The notes beneath the pieces were generated by a model. It searched no databases. It saw only the letters and a program-made list of their open reading frames with translations, and was not told the DNA's origin. From Centrapalus pauciflorus (lineage: Eukaryota; Streptophyta; Magnoliopsida; Asterales; Asteraceae), in assembly GCA_020465985.1 (NCBI GenBank), contig JAANYP010002038.1, positions 186,001 through 250,000 on the forward strand: 64,000 nt of DNA, given 5' to 3'. This document shows, in pieces, positions 22,550 through 32,889 of the stretch; the stretch's first letter is position 1; every line of letters begins with the position of its first letter. The translations under genes were made by a program, and so were the position numbers.

Positions 22550-25500
22550 TTACAGAGATGAATAGATTGGCTCTTTGAGAGCCACTACCTCTACCAAGGT
22601 TGCTTGATTACCGTCAGTGCTTACCGGGCCTTCAACGTACATCTTAAGCCTATGACCATTCACCGTGAATGAATGTCCATGCTCAAGATCCTTGACTTCC
22701 ACAGCTCCATTATCATATACATGAATCACCTCATAAGGTCCCGTCCATTTACTCCTCAGCTTACCTGGAAACAATTTAATGCGTGAGTTATAGAGCCAAA
22801 CCTTATTACCAACCGCAAAAGTCTTCCTTCTCAAACATTTATCGTGGAAATGCTTCGTCTTTTCCTTGTAAATCCTCGCACTTTCGTATGCCTCCATTCT
22901 GATTTCTTCCAGTTCTGCCAATTGAAACTTCCTCATCCTTCCTTCATCAGAAATATCAAAGTTAGCATTTCGAATTGCCCACGTGGCTCTATGTTCTAAC
23001 TCTACAGGTAAATGACAAAGTTTCCCATAGACTAGCCTATAAGGTGACATTCCAATCGGGGTCTTGTACGCAGTTCTGTAAGCCCATAGTGCATCGTCTA
23101 ATCTCAACGACCAATCTTTGCGATTAGGCTTAACAGTCTTTTCTAAAATCCTTTTGACTTCCCTATTGGATACCTCAACTTGACCGCTCGTCTGTGGGTG
23201 ATAAGGAGTGGCAACACGATGAGTTACCCCATAATGCTTCAACAAGGTGTGAAACTGAAAATTTTTAAAATGAGATCCCCCATCACTAATAATAGCTCGG
23301 GGAATCCCATGGCGTGAGAAAATGTTCTTTTTCACAAATTTGCACACCACCTTGTTGTCATTGTATCGCGTTGCCTCAGCCTCAACCCACTTGGAGACAT
23401 AATCTACGGCTACCAAAATATATTCAAAACCAAAAGAGACAGGAAAGGGACCCATAAAATCTATTCCCCAAACATCAAAAATTTCTACTTCTAATATGGG
23501 AACCATGGGCATTTGATCTCTCTTATATATTCCCCCAACCTGTTGGCATCTCAGACAAGACTTAACATACTCATATGCATCTTTAAACAATGAAGGCCAA
23601 AAGAAACCACAGTCTAACACTTTATGGGCTGTTTTCTTGGCACTAAAATGCCCCCCACATGCTAAACTATGACAATGAGTGAGGATATCAAGTTGGTCCA
23701 TTTCTGGAACACATCTTCTAATCAACTGATCGGCATCAATCTTGAAAAGATCAGGATCGTCCCAGATGTAATACTTGGCTTGGGCGTAGAAACTTTTCCG
23801 CTGCTGTGAGGTCCAATGGCTCGGTGTGTTACCTGTCACAAAATAATTAACCAAATTAGCAAACCACGGTAATTTAGACACAAATAACAGTTGTTCATCA
23901 GGAAAAGATTCCTTGATCACTTCAATGGAGTTTGGAACCAACGTGGGCAGCCTTGACAAATGATCAGCCACCACATTCTCCGACCCCTTTTTATCATGTA
24001 TTTCCAGATCAAACTCTTGCAGTAATAAAATCCACCTGATCAGTCTTGGTTTGGCATCCCTTTTGCTCAATAGGTACTTCAATGCACTATGGTCCGAGTA
24101 GATTATCACTTTGGCACCCCATACATAGGCACGAAACTTATCCAAGGCATACACTACCGCCAATAACTCCTTTTCTGTGGTAGTGTAGTTCTGTTGAGCC
24201 TCAGAAAACGTCTTGCTGGCATAATAAATCACAACCGGCTTCTTATCAACCCTCTGTCCCAGCACTGCTCCCACCGCGAAGTCACTTGCATCACACATGA
24301 TTTCGAATGGCTTCGTCCAATCAGGTGACTGCAAAATGGGAGCATCAGTAAGCTTAGCCTTTAATAGCTCAAATGCTTTTAGACATGCTCCATCAAATGC
24401 AAATTCAGCATCCTTAGCTAAAAGATTACACAACGGCTTGGAAATGGTGCTGAAATCTTTGATAAATCTTCTATAGAATCCAGCGTGTCCCAAAAACGAT
24501 CTCACTCCCTTAACACTGGTTGGTGGTGGCAAAGATGAAATAAGCTGAATTTTTGCCTTGTCCACTTCCATTCCCTTCTCCGAAACCACATGGCCTAAGA
24601 CAATTCCCTCCTTGACCATGAAGTGGCTCTTCTCCCAGGTCAACACCAAATTCGTTTCGGTGCACCTTTTCAAGACTTGCTCCAGATGGTACAAACAACC
24701 CTCAAACGTCTTATCAAAGATGGAGAAATCATCCATAAAAATTTCTAGCGAGCCTCCTACCATATCTGAGAATATCGCCATCATGCAACGTTGAAACGTG
24801 GCAGGAGCGTTACACAACCCAAACGGCATCCGTCTATAGGCGAATGTCCCGTAAGGACACGTGAACGTGGTCTTTTCCTGGTCATCAGGGTGGATAGGAA
24901 TCTGATTGTACCCTGAATATCCATCTAGAAAGCAATAGTACTTCTGGCCTGCCAGCTTCTCAACTATCTGATCTATGAAAGGTAACGGGAAGTGATCCTT
25001 TGATGTGGCTGCATTCAACTTCCTATAGTCAATGTAGACCCTCCAACCTGTTACTGGTCTGGTTGCAATCTGCCCATCTTCGGTGTTTATCACTGTCACC
25101 CCCGACTTCTTGGGCACGGTCTGTGTAGGGCTGACCCACTGGCTATCAGGAATGGGGTAAATAATACCCGCATCTAACCACTTCAACACCTCCTTTTTTA
25201 CCACTTCTCTCAAGTTTGGATTGAGTCTCCGTTGTGCATCCCTTGATGGTTTACTATCAGCCTCCGTGATAATTCTGTGCATACAAATGGTAGGACTTAT
25301 CCCTTTTAGATCAGAGATTGTCCAACCCATAGCTGCCTTATGCTTTCCCAAAACTTCAATCAGCGCCTCTTCTTCCTCTTTTGTCAAATCCGAAGCTATA
25401 ATCACTGGCAAACTCTCTTGTGGCCCCAAAAATACATATTTGAGATGTGTGGGTAAGGCCTTGAGTTCCAGTGTAGGAGCTTGCTCCAAAGATGGTTTGT

Positions 25501-27160
25501 TTGACTCAGGGAGATTTTTTGGTAACTTCTCAAACTTGACTGACCATGGCGGTTGCTTACTCGGCTTTGTTACTCCAAGCATCTCTTCTAAGCTCATCAA
25601 CCAACCCCAATCCGCCTTCTCTTTCTCTTGGCATGACAATGCATATCCCAACTCGTCCCTGCTAGTCATGAGTGATGCCTGTGATCCTGCTAACTCATCA
25701 AGGTAATCTATAAAATAGCACTCTGAATCATCAGAAACATTAGAAACAGCATTGAAAACATTTAACTTTAATTTCCTATTCCCGAAGGCTAAGTCCAAGG
25801 CACTCGTCCTACAATTAATTTGGGCATTAACAGTGGCCAAAAATGGCCTACCCAAAATAATTGCAGGCTGGTTATCCCGACTTCTTTGATCTGAATCTAA
25901 CACAAGAAAGTCCACCGGGTAATAGAAATCCTCAACTTTTACAATCACATCGGTTAACATGCCCCTTGGAATCTTAGTGGATCGATCAGCTAGTTGTAAC
26001 ACCACATCTGTGGGTGCTAGGCTTCCTAAATCGTGCTGATCGAATAAGTTTCCAGGGAGTATGTTAACACTTGCTCCCAAATCTAGCAATGCTTTTTTAA
26101 TCCTGATATCACCTATAGTAACAGAGATAAGAGGTGAACTTAGATCCTTAAGCTTGGGTGGCAATGAACTTGAAACTACTGCACTTACCTGCTCCGTGAG
26201 GTTGATTTGCTTCGGCAAGACCGTAGGATACTTGCACTTTTGAGTGCACAAATCCTTCAGAAACTTTTCGTACGCTGGAATTTGCTGCAATGCTTTCACC
26301 AATGGAATGTTGATCCTCACCTGATTGAAGGTGTCCCATAGATCCTCTATCTGCGGCCCTTTCTTCCCATACATCGGTCTATTCGGGTCCTCTAAAGCTG
26401 ATGGGTATGGAGGTATCGGTTCAGGCTTTGGCTGCTCTTCTTTTTGCACCACAACTTCCTCAAACTGAACTTGCTTCCTCAACTTTACCTCCTTCTCAGA
26501 TTCTGAATGTGGAGCTTTCTTCCCATCATCTATAGTCTCCTCAACATCACTATTTTCATCTTCCACTTCCGGCATCACAACTTTGTTATCAACCTTCTTA
26601 CCACTTCGCAAGGTAGTAACTTTCTGCAACTCACTCACTTCATTCAGCTCTTCCACCTCATGTACTGATTGCTTTTCTTTGCCTTTGGAATGAGACGGAT
26701 TGACTTGGGTATTACTCGGTAATCTACCTTCATCTCTTTTCGTAAGCTGATCTGCGATCTGCCCCATTTGCTTCTCTAGACTGGCCATTGACTTCGTCTG
26801 CACATAGGATTGTTGCTTTAGGTAATCCATAAGCTGATCCATCTTTGAATCCTTAGGAGCTTCATGAGCAACAGGTTCCTTTTCTTCTTTAGTACCCGAT
26901 GATGTACCACCATAAAAATTCCTACCCTGTGGGTACCGATTCCCTATATCAAATCTGGGTTTTGAATACTCCTCGGCTCTTTGATCATCTTTCCAACGAA
27001 AGTTAGGATGACGCCTCCACCCAGGATTATAGGTTTCTGAATGAGGGTCAAACCTATCTTGCCTTGGTCGAAAACCCGAGATCTCACTTGCTTGCTCGCC
27101 TTGCACATGGTAACAAAATTCTGAAGTGTGAGTATATTCCCCACAAGTGACACACATCAC
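22550..27160 (-). CDS. Athila-like Gypsy pol polyprotein, 1536 codons, open
   Basis: Fully open. Domains in order: zinc-knuckle-like CVTCGEYTHTSEFCYH at residues 3-18; a charged region; aspartic protease with ALLDLGASVNILP at about 355-370 (DLGA is normal for this lineage); reverse transcriptase with YRKLNAATSKDHFPLPFID, FLDGYSGYNQIP and catalytic IFMDDFSIF; RNase H with MCDASDFAVGAVL, TEKELLAVVYALDKF, SDHSALKYLL and ADHLSRL; integrase with an HHCC zinc finger (HCHSLACGGH...CLRCQ) and the DDE triad in WGIDFMGPF, IISDGGSHF and QVEVSNRE. The listed first codon is GTG because the frame is continuous with gag through the stop at 27164-27166. All catalytic residues I can check are present. It copies and integrates the element. 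Confidence 0.92.
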   Translation of the reverse strand: MMCVTCGEYTHTSEFCYHVQGEQASEISGFRPRQDRFDPHSETYNPGWRRHPNFRWKDDQRAEEYSKPRFDIGNRYPQGRNFYGGTSSGTKEEKEPVAHEAPKDSKMDQLMDYLKQQSYVQTKSMASLEKQMGQIADQLTKRDEGRLPSNTQVNPSHSKGKEKQSVHEVEELNEVSELQKVTTLRSGKKVDNKVVMPEVEDENSDVEETIDDGKKAPHSESEKEVKLRKQVQFEEVVVQKEEQPKPEPIPPYPSALEDPNRPMYGKKGPQIEDLWDTFNQVRINIPLVKALQQIPAYEKFLKDLCTQKCKYPTVLPKQINLTEQVSAVVSSSLPPKLKDLSSPLISVTIGDIRIKKALLDLGASVNILPGNLFDQHDLGSLAPTDVVLQLADRSTKIPRGMLTDVIVKVEDFYYPVDFLVLDSDQRSRDNQPAIILGRPFLATVNAQINCRTSALDLAFGNRKLKLNVFNAVSNVSDDSECYFIDYLDELAGSQASLMTSRDELGYALSCQEKEKADWGWLMSLEEMLGVTKPSKQPPWSVKFEKLPKNLPESNKPSLEQAPTLELKALPTHLKYVFLGPQESLPVIIASDLTKEEEEALIEVLGKHKAAMGWTISDLKGISPTICMHRIITEADSKPSRDAQRRLNPNLREVVKKEVLKWLDAGIIYPIPDSQWVSPTQTVPKKSGVTVINTEDGQIATRPVTGWRVYIDYRKLNAATSKDHFPLPFIDQIVEKLAGQKYYCFLDGYSGYNQIPIHPDDQEKTTFTCPYGTFAYRRMPFGLCNAPATFQRCMMAIFSDMVGGSLEIFMDDFSIFDKTFEGCLYHLEQVLKRCTETNLVLTWEKSHFMVKEGIVLGHVVSEKGMEVDKAKIQLISSLPPPTSVKGVRSFLGHAGFYRRFIKDFSTISKPLCNLLAKDAEFAFDGACLKAFELLKAKLTDAPILQSPDWTKPFEIMCDASDFAVGAVLGQRVDKKPVVIYYASKTFSEAQQNYTTTEKELLAVVYALDKFRAYVWGAKVIIYSDHSALKYLLSKRDAKPRLIRWILLLQEFDLEIHDKKGSENVVADHLSRLPTLVPNSIEVIKESFPDEQLLFVSKLPWFANLVNYFVTGNTPSHWTSQQRKSFYAQAKYYIWDDPDLFKIDADQLIRRCVPEMDQLDILTHCHSLACGGHFSAKKTAHKVLDCGFFWPSLFKDAYEYVKSCLRCQQVGGIYKRDQMPMVPILEVEIFDVWGIDFMGPFPVSFGFEYILVAVDYVSKWVEAEATRYNDNKVVCKFVKKNIFSRHGIPRAIISDGGSHFKNFQFHTLLKHYGVTHRVATPYHPQTSGQVEVSNREVKRILEKTVKPNRKDWSLRLDDALWAYRTAYKTPIGMSPYRLVYGKLCHLPVELEHRATWAIRNANFDISDEGRMRKFQLAELEEIRMEAYESARIYKEKTKHFHDKCLRRKTFAVGNKVWLYNSRIKLFPGKLRSKWTGPYEVIHVYDNGAVEVKDLEHGHSFTVNGHRLKMYVEGPVSTDGNQATLVEVVALKEPIYSSL

Positions 27161-27163
27161 CGG

Positions 27164-27940
27164 TCATCGCTGTTCTGTTTGCTCCTTTTTCATCAAAACA
27201 TCCAACTTCTTGCTAAGAACTTCTATGTTTGTCGTGACATCCCTTTTCCAAGCATTATCAATTCCCAATACTTGAACTCCAATTGGCGTCTCAGACCCGG
27301 CTTGTACCTTTGACCCCTTAGCTAACTGTGCCAACAATTCCCATGCCTCATCATGCTCTTTGGCCAAGAATGTACCCCCCGAGGCTGCTGTGATCATGTT
27401 TCTGCTCTCTTGACTGATTCCATCGAAAAAGTTCTTCACCAACATCCACTTGGGTACCTCATGATGTGGACATGCCCGTAACATCTCATTCAGTCGCTCA
27501 AAAGCCTCATGAAATTGTTCCCCCGGCTTCTGCTTAAAACTGGTAATGCTGTTCCTCTTTTCAGTGGTTTTACTAATCGAATAAAACTCGTTGAGGAAAG
27601 CCCTCTTCATCTCCTCCCAATTATGAATGCTATTAGCTGGTAGAGAAGTGAACCAGTGTTTAGCTTTATCCTTAAGAGAGAATGGGAACAATCGTAGTTT
27701 GAGGGTGTCCACAGGTAGTCTTTGCACTCTATTAGCCTTGCATATCGCTGAGAATTCTGCTAGGTGATCGCATGGTTCTTCGCTCTTTGTTCCATGAAAA
27801 TGAGGAATGATGCTGAATAAGTGAGTCTTTATCTCCGGTTCATTCTCAATTTCAGGATACAGAATCGGTGACATATCAGGAACATCACCCAGTCGTATGA
27901 GCCTCAAAAATAACCCAAAAACTCTATATAGATAGGGCAA
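27164..27940 (-). CDS. Athila-like gag, N-terminus deleted
   Basis: Conserved gag begins at DVPDMSPILYPEIE (about 27886) and runs through FSIIPHFHGTKSEEPCDHL, LKLRLFPFSLKDKAKHWF, WEEMKRAFLNEFY, CPHHEVPKWMLVKNFFDG and MITAASGGTFLAKEHDEAWEL to a TGA at 27166-27164. Upstream codons to 27940 lie in the LTR and are not gag. After the TGA the same frame continues without a break into pol. Gag forms the particle shell; this copy lacks its start codon region, so translation of gag-pol would need an LTR-derived start. The TGA could be a mutation (CGA to TGA) or a leaky stop. Confidence 0.8.
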   Translation of the reverse strand: MPYLYRVFGLFLRLIRLGDVPDMSPILYPEIENEPEIKTHLFSIIPHFHGTKSEEPCDHLAEFSAICKANRVQRLPVDTLKLRLFPFSLKDKAKHWFTSLPANSIHNWEEMKRAFLNEFYSISKTTEKRNSITSFKQKPGEQFHEAFERLNEMLRACPHHEVPKWMLVKNFFDGISQESRNMITAASGGTFLAKEHDEAWELLAQLAKGSKVQAGSETPIGVQVLGIDNAWKRDVTTNIEVLSKKLDVLMKKEQTEQR

Positions 27941-29108
27941 GTGGGATCGAATCCACAGGGAATGTTAGGTTGCTAAACTAGTCTGAACACTGCTTGGATT
28001 AAGCTTGAAATCATTTGCTTTTGAACTAATTTCCTACTGTAAAGTACTATTGTGGCAATGTCACACACAAGAATTGAATTTAAGAAGTGTCACTAGCGGA
28101 AAGAGGGTGTTTGCTCTCTCGTTATACACACTATGGCAATTCAGAATGTTATGGATTCCATTTACATGAATTGATATGAATTCGCAACTTATGCTCCAAA
28201 ACAACGTATACCACTCTATTGACTGTCTTCCTCCCCTATAGAGAGTGGGCACAACCAATGACATGGATATCAACCATTTCAGATACACTCACTGTTCGCT
28301 CACATTTATTCATGCAAATATAATCCCGTTTACAGTTTCCATATGAATGAATTGGTTTTCACAACAAATATTCTTAAGACGAAGTATGCACCGTCTATTA
28401 ATTGTCTTCCCCATATTAATGAGCCGGCACAACTAATGATATTACTATACCCCGTTATATTCAATACCCATTGATTACGACCATTCATTCACAAATAAGA
28501 TCCACAACCCCTTTAAGCACAAATGGAAACTGAAATTTAATCAAACATTCATTCAAACCATAGTATGCAAACTAAAGAACAAACACCACAAGGTATTTAG
28601 CCGAGCATAGCTTGGATTAACTTACTAACAATGTCAAACACGGATGAAAACATTAAAGCTACCAATATTGTGTAAATACAATTAATTGGACTCCAACGCT
28701 TGATCTTTGTTCGATTCCTGTTGATTTCCTCCTCTGATTCGCCTCCCAAAATCGCACACCTTTGTGTGTGTGGAACTGCCAAATTGCGAACCCCCACAAA
28801 ATGGTAACTTCTGTCCTCAAAAACTGCAGCTTCCGCACAACTGTCGCACCAGCGTCGCCCCTGGCGTCTGGGACGCTGGCTGGGACGCTCAGATTCTGTT
28901 TCAGAGAATTTTGGGCGTTTCCTGGGCGTCTGGGACGCTGGCTAGGACGCCCTGCACGAAATTCACCTTCCAAGCTGCCATTCCCTTTACTTTCTTGTCA
29001 AGCAACTGAAATTACAAAAATCTACATTAGCAGTACCAATTATCTCGCATTTACACAATAAAACATAGCAAAAACACGTGAAAATAGCAGTGATTATATC
29101 ACTGATCA
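27887..29108 (-). repeat. 5' LTR of the Athila-like element, 3' end lost (1222 bp)
   Basis: Matches 18106-19469 closely. It lacks 144 bases found in the 3' LTR between two CATTCATTCACA copies (18701-18712 and 18845-18856), so it has two internal repeat units in place of three. Its last 7 bases (TTTATCA end) are missing at the junction with gag at 27887. The AGCGTC/GACGCT cluster is at about 28850-28960. Its first base abuts a Copia RT. Confidence 0.8.
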
Positions 29109-29961
29109 TTTTTCCAAGGTCTTTCCTTTCAAATTCTTTCTTTAATAACACAATTACCTCATTTATCTCATTAATTGTGCCAATAATATTTAGATCATCA
29201 ACATGGACAGCTATGATAACATATCCAACCTTTGTCTTCTTTATAAACACACATGGACATATTTGATTGTTTGTGTATCCTTTACTTATAAAATAATCAC
29301 TCAATCGATTATACCACATGCGTCCAGATTGTTTCAACCCATATAAAGATCTTTGCAATTTGATCGAATACATCTCTTTGGGTTTGTTTCCTAATGCTTC
29401 TGGCATTTTAAATCCTTCAGGAATTTTCATATAAATATCATTATCAAGTGATCCATACAAATAAGCCGTAACAACATCCATTAGACGCATTTCCAAATTT
29501 TTAGCAACGGCAAGACTAATTAGGTATCTAAAAGTGATTGCATCCATTACTGGAGAATATGTCTCCTCATAATCAATTCCTGGTCGTTAAGAAATACCTT
29601 GAGCCACAAGTCTTGCTTTGTATCTTGTAATTTCGTTTTTCTCATTTCGTTTTCTTATGAACACCCATTTGTATCCTACTGGTTTTACAGCTTTAGGTGT
29701 GAGGATGATAGATCCAAAAACTTTTCGTTTGTTTAACGAACTTAATTCAACTTGCATAGCTTCTTTCCATTTAGGCCAGTCAGATCTGTTTTGACATTCA
29801 ACCACAGACTTTGGTTCTGGATCATCATTTCCAGTAATGATATCATATGCAACAGCATAAGAAAATTTTTCATCAATATCTTCCATCTCATTTCTTTTCC
29901 ATATGATATTTGTATGGACATAATTGATTGCAATCTCAGTATTGGAGTCATCTATTTCCAC
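29109..29961 (-). pseudogene. Copia RT segment, nonsense codon and truncated
   Basis: Reads VGYKWVFIRKRNEKNEITRY, RYKARLVAQG, a TAA at about 29588-29590 (CAA to TAA by one transition, in QGIS/RPGIDYEETYSP), then MRLMDVVTAYLYGSLD, SLYGLKQSGRMWYNRL and the catalytic IIAVHVDDLNIIG. It stops at the LTR border 29108 after KDLGK. It belongs to the same polyprotein as the pol segment upstream, joined through the frameshift near 30075. Confidence 0.8.
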
Positions 29962-30017
29962 TTCTTTGGAAATATCGTTATTTTGCGTTTCTCCAGGAAC
30001 ACTTTTCTCATTATCAG

Positions 30018-31691
30018 TTATATTTTCAGAGCTCTTTCTCTTTCGAGGATTTTTATCCTTGGAACCAAATGGTCTTCACGTTTCAGACGTGCTTTTGATT
30101 CTTGAGTGATTTTATCATCAGCTTTTTTATTTGGAATTTCTATTCTAGCAGGTGTATTAGCCGCTGGCACATATGATTTAGTCACTCTTTTAGTATCAGT
30201 AAATGCATCAGGCAGTTGATTTGCAATTTCTTGTAAATGCATTATTTTCTGAACTTCTAGTTCACATTGTTTTGTCCGAGTGTCAAGATGAATCAATGAT
30301 GGTTCACACCATGATACATCCTTCTCTTTGCTTTTATTTTCTCCCCCTAATGCTGGGAAAATTGCCTCACTGAAATGGCAATCAGCAAACCGTGCTGTGA
30401 AAACATCACCTGTCAGTGGTTCAAGGTATCTTATTATAGAAGGTGTTTCATACCCTACATATATACCCAATCTTCTTTGAGGTCCCATTTTTGTACGTTG
30501 CGGTGGTGCAATAGGAACATATACTGAACAACCAAAGATTCGAAGATGGGAAATGTTTGGCTCATGAACAAAAGCAAGTTGTAGAGGAGAAAATTTATGA
30601 TAAGCACTTGGTCTTATACGAATCAGCGATGCAGCATGTAAAATTGCATGTCCCCAAACAGAAACTGGAAGTTTTGTCTTCATTATTAATGGTCTAGCTA
30701 TTAGCTGAAGACGTTTAATTAATGATTCAGCTAAACCATTTTGTGTATGAACATGAGCAACTGGATGTTCAACACTAATTCCAACAGACATGCAATAGTC
30801 ATTGAAAGCTTGAGATGTAAATTCACCAGCATTATCAAGCCTTACCTTTTTAATGGTATAATCAGGGAAATGTGCTCTTAATTTAATAATCTGAGCAAGA
30901 AATTTAGCAAAAGCCACATTACGGGTTGACAATAAACAAACATGAGACCATCTGCTTGATGCGTCTATTAAAACCATGAAGTATCTAAATGGTCCACATG
31001 GCGGATGAATTGGTCCACATATATCACCTTGAATTCTTTCAAGAAACATTGGGGTTTCTTTTCCAATTTTAGTTGGTGAATGTTTCACAATAAATTTTCC
31101 AAGAGAACATGATGTACATGGGATCATCTTACCTGTTTGAGGGATCTTCTGGTCCTTCAATGGATGTCCATTTGTACTATCAATTATCCTCTTCATCATA
31201 GTTGTTCCTGGATGACCTAATCTGTCATGCCATAAACTTAATTCTCCAGGATCATAACATTTTTCTTTGACAACCAGATGTGATTCAACCATGTTTATAT
31301 ATGTATAATGTAAACCAGAACCAAGTGTTGGTAGTCTTTCTACTACATGGTTATTGTCAATAATATGCATAAATTTCTCATTCTCTATCGTCACAGTCTG
31401 AGTATTATACCCATTAAGGTGTATGTCATTGAAACTCAACAAGTTTCTTTTAGACTTTGGTGAAAATAGAGCATTATTTATCAAAAACCTTGTACCATTA
31501 GGTAATATAAAATGAGCCTTTCCAGTTCCCTCAATCAGATCTGCAGGACCTGATATGGTATGTATATTTGCTTTACTTGGCTTTAATTCTGAAAAGTATT
31601 TCTTCTTTTTAAGAATTGTGTGTGTTGCTCCACTATCTGGTATACAGATGTCTCCTGAATTTGCTTGATGTAGTTCTTCGATAAAATTCAT
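30018..31691 (-). pseudogene. Copia protease-integrase segment (one frameshift)
   Basis: Protease active site is in ICIPDSGATHTILKKK; GAG-pre-integrase has LWHDRLGHPG with CTSCSLGK as the zinc finger; integrase has GDICGPIHPP, VRLDNAGEFTS and THTQNG-like HVHTQNGLAESLIKR with the catalytic Glu. Downstream is the usual IN-RT linker (LRIFGCSVYVPI, RLGIYVGYETPSII). A one-base deletion near 30075 in CGTGAAGA throws the frame after SKARLKR; RT continues in another frame from 29961. All integrase catalytic residues are present. Confidence 0.85.
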
Positions 31692-31854
31692 TTTAGACTT
31701 CTAATCATAAAAATAAAGTAATAAGTATATATGATAAAATTTGTTAAGTAGAAACACATTCATATTATTATTGAAAAAGTGCAATACGTGATACAAGAAA
31801 TAAAACATAAGGAACAAAACATAACTTAGGACAGACGAAAACACGATTACATTA

Positions 31855-32889
31855 TTAGATATCCAAATCATCAAAGAAATCTGAAGCAATTAGTTCGGGC
31901 ATTGGAACATCAGGGAGATCAGCAAAATTTGCTTCTTTCTCTTTTCCTTTAAGAGACTCTTCATAAAGTTTGCAGAGATGTGGTGCTGTGCGGCAAGTTC
32001 TTGACCAATGACCAGTCATTCCACATCGGTAACAAAGATCTTCAGGATCTTGAGAAGCACTAGCCTTTTGTTTATCATTTTTGGGTCTTTCTTGTGATTT
32101 AGATTTCTTATCACGTGGAATATTATTTTGACCACGTCCGCGTCCACGTCCACGTGAATGACCTCTGTTATGATTATAGTTATGACCATAGCCATGATTA
32201 TAACTATAATTATTGTTTTGATTATAGCCACGGCCACGGCCTCGTTTACGACCAAATCCCCGTTCTTGTCCATGTGTTTTAGTTATAGCATTTGCTTCAG
32301 GTAATGCTAGTGATCCAGTTGGACGAGATTGGTGATTTTTCATCAAAAGTTCATTGTTTTTCTCTGCAACTAGAAGGACGGTGTTAAGTTCAGAATATCT
32401 TTTAAAATTTTGCATCCGATACTGTTGTTGTAAGGTAACATTTGATGCATGGAATGTTGAGTACGTTTTTTCCAACATATCCGCATCTGTAACTGTCTGG
32501 CCACAAAATTGGAGTTGTGAACATATTCTGAACAATGCAGAGCTATAATCATTCACTTTCTTAAAATCTTGGAATCTCAGATTATTCCAATCATTTCTGG
32601 CATTTGGAAGCAAAATCTCCCTTTGATGATCATATCTTTCCTTTAAATCTTTCCATAGAATACTTGGATCTTCCGTATTCATATACTCAGATTTCAAATT
32701 TTCATCAATATGTTTACGAAGAAATGCATTTGCTTTTGCCTTTTCTTGAATTGAGCAATTGTTGTTTTCATTTAGTGTTTCTACAATACCCATTGATGTT
32801 AAAAGTATCTTTACATCAATGCTCCATGGCATGTAGTTATTGCCATTTACGTCCAATGCAGCAAATGATAACTTCTCAAGATTTGTCAT
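31855..32889 (-). CDS. Copia gag, open, 345 aa
   Basis: Start MTNLEKLSFAALDVNG is preferred over the upstream ATG at 32931 because the usual gag start has this form (LEFxALDxxGxNYxxW). Contains the UBN2-type core (YMPWSIDVKILL, ILWKDLKERYDHQREI), an Arg/Gly/Asn-rich region with GRGRGRG and NYNHNRGHSRGRG repeats, and a zinc knuckle CYRCGMTGHWSRTC. It ends FFDDLDI. It would bind element RNA and build particles. No stop or frameshift is seen, unlike the pol part of the same element. Confidence 0.88.
   Translation of the reverse strand: MTNLEKLSFAALDVNGNNYMPWSIDVKILLTSMGIVETLNENNNCSIQEKAKANAFLRKHIDENLKSEYMNTEDPSILWKDLKERYDHQREILLPNARNDWNNLRFQDFKKVNDYSSALFRICSQLQFCGQTVTDADMLEKTYSTFHASNVTLQQQYRMQNFKRYSELNTVLLVAEKNNELLMKNHQSRPTGSLALPEANAITKTHGQERGFGRKRGRGRGYNQNNNYSYNHGYGHNYNHNRGHSRGRGRGRGQNNIPRDKKSKSQERPKNDKQKASASQDPEDLCYRCGMTGHWSRTCRTAPHLCKLYEESLKGKEKEANFADLPDVPMPELIASDFFDDLDI

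Larger units (their letters stand above)
18099..29108 (-). mobile_element. Ty3/Gypsy retrotransposon, Athila-like, 5' end rearranged
   Basis: Order on -: LTR (29108-27887), gag (27886-27164), pol (27160-22550), extra ORF (21831-20314), polypurine tract (19480-19470), LTR (19469-18099). The LTRs share TGATCAGTGATATAATCACTG at their start. Protease reads DLGA, the extra ORF lies between pol and the 3' LTR, and gag has the EIENEPEIK...FHG form, all features of the Athila lineage. The primer-binding site, leader and gag start are missing: gag joins the LTR directly at 27887. The two outer flanks are different Copia elements and there is no target duplication (ATGAT against TTTTT), so this is not a simple insertion. 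Confidence 0.85.

Noticed and set aside
22550..27160. Several 60-160 codon frames on + and - within pol
   Set aside because: Shadow frames of the intact polyprotein.
29109..29961. A single Copia split by the Gypsy element (joining with 16442-18064)
   Set aside because: The two RT fragments are different lineages (HVDDLNIIG against YVDDIILTAS) and overlap in RT, so they are not halves of one element.
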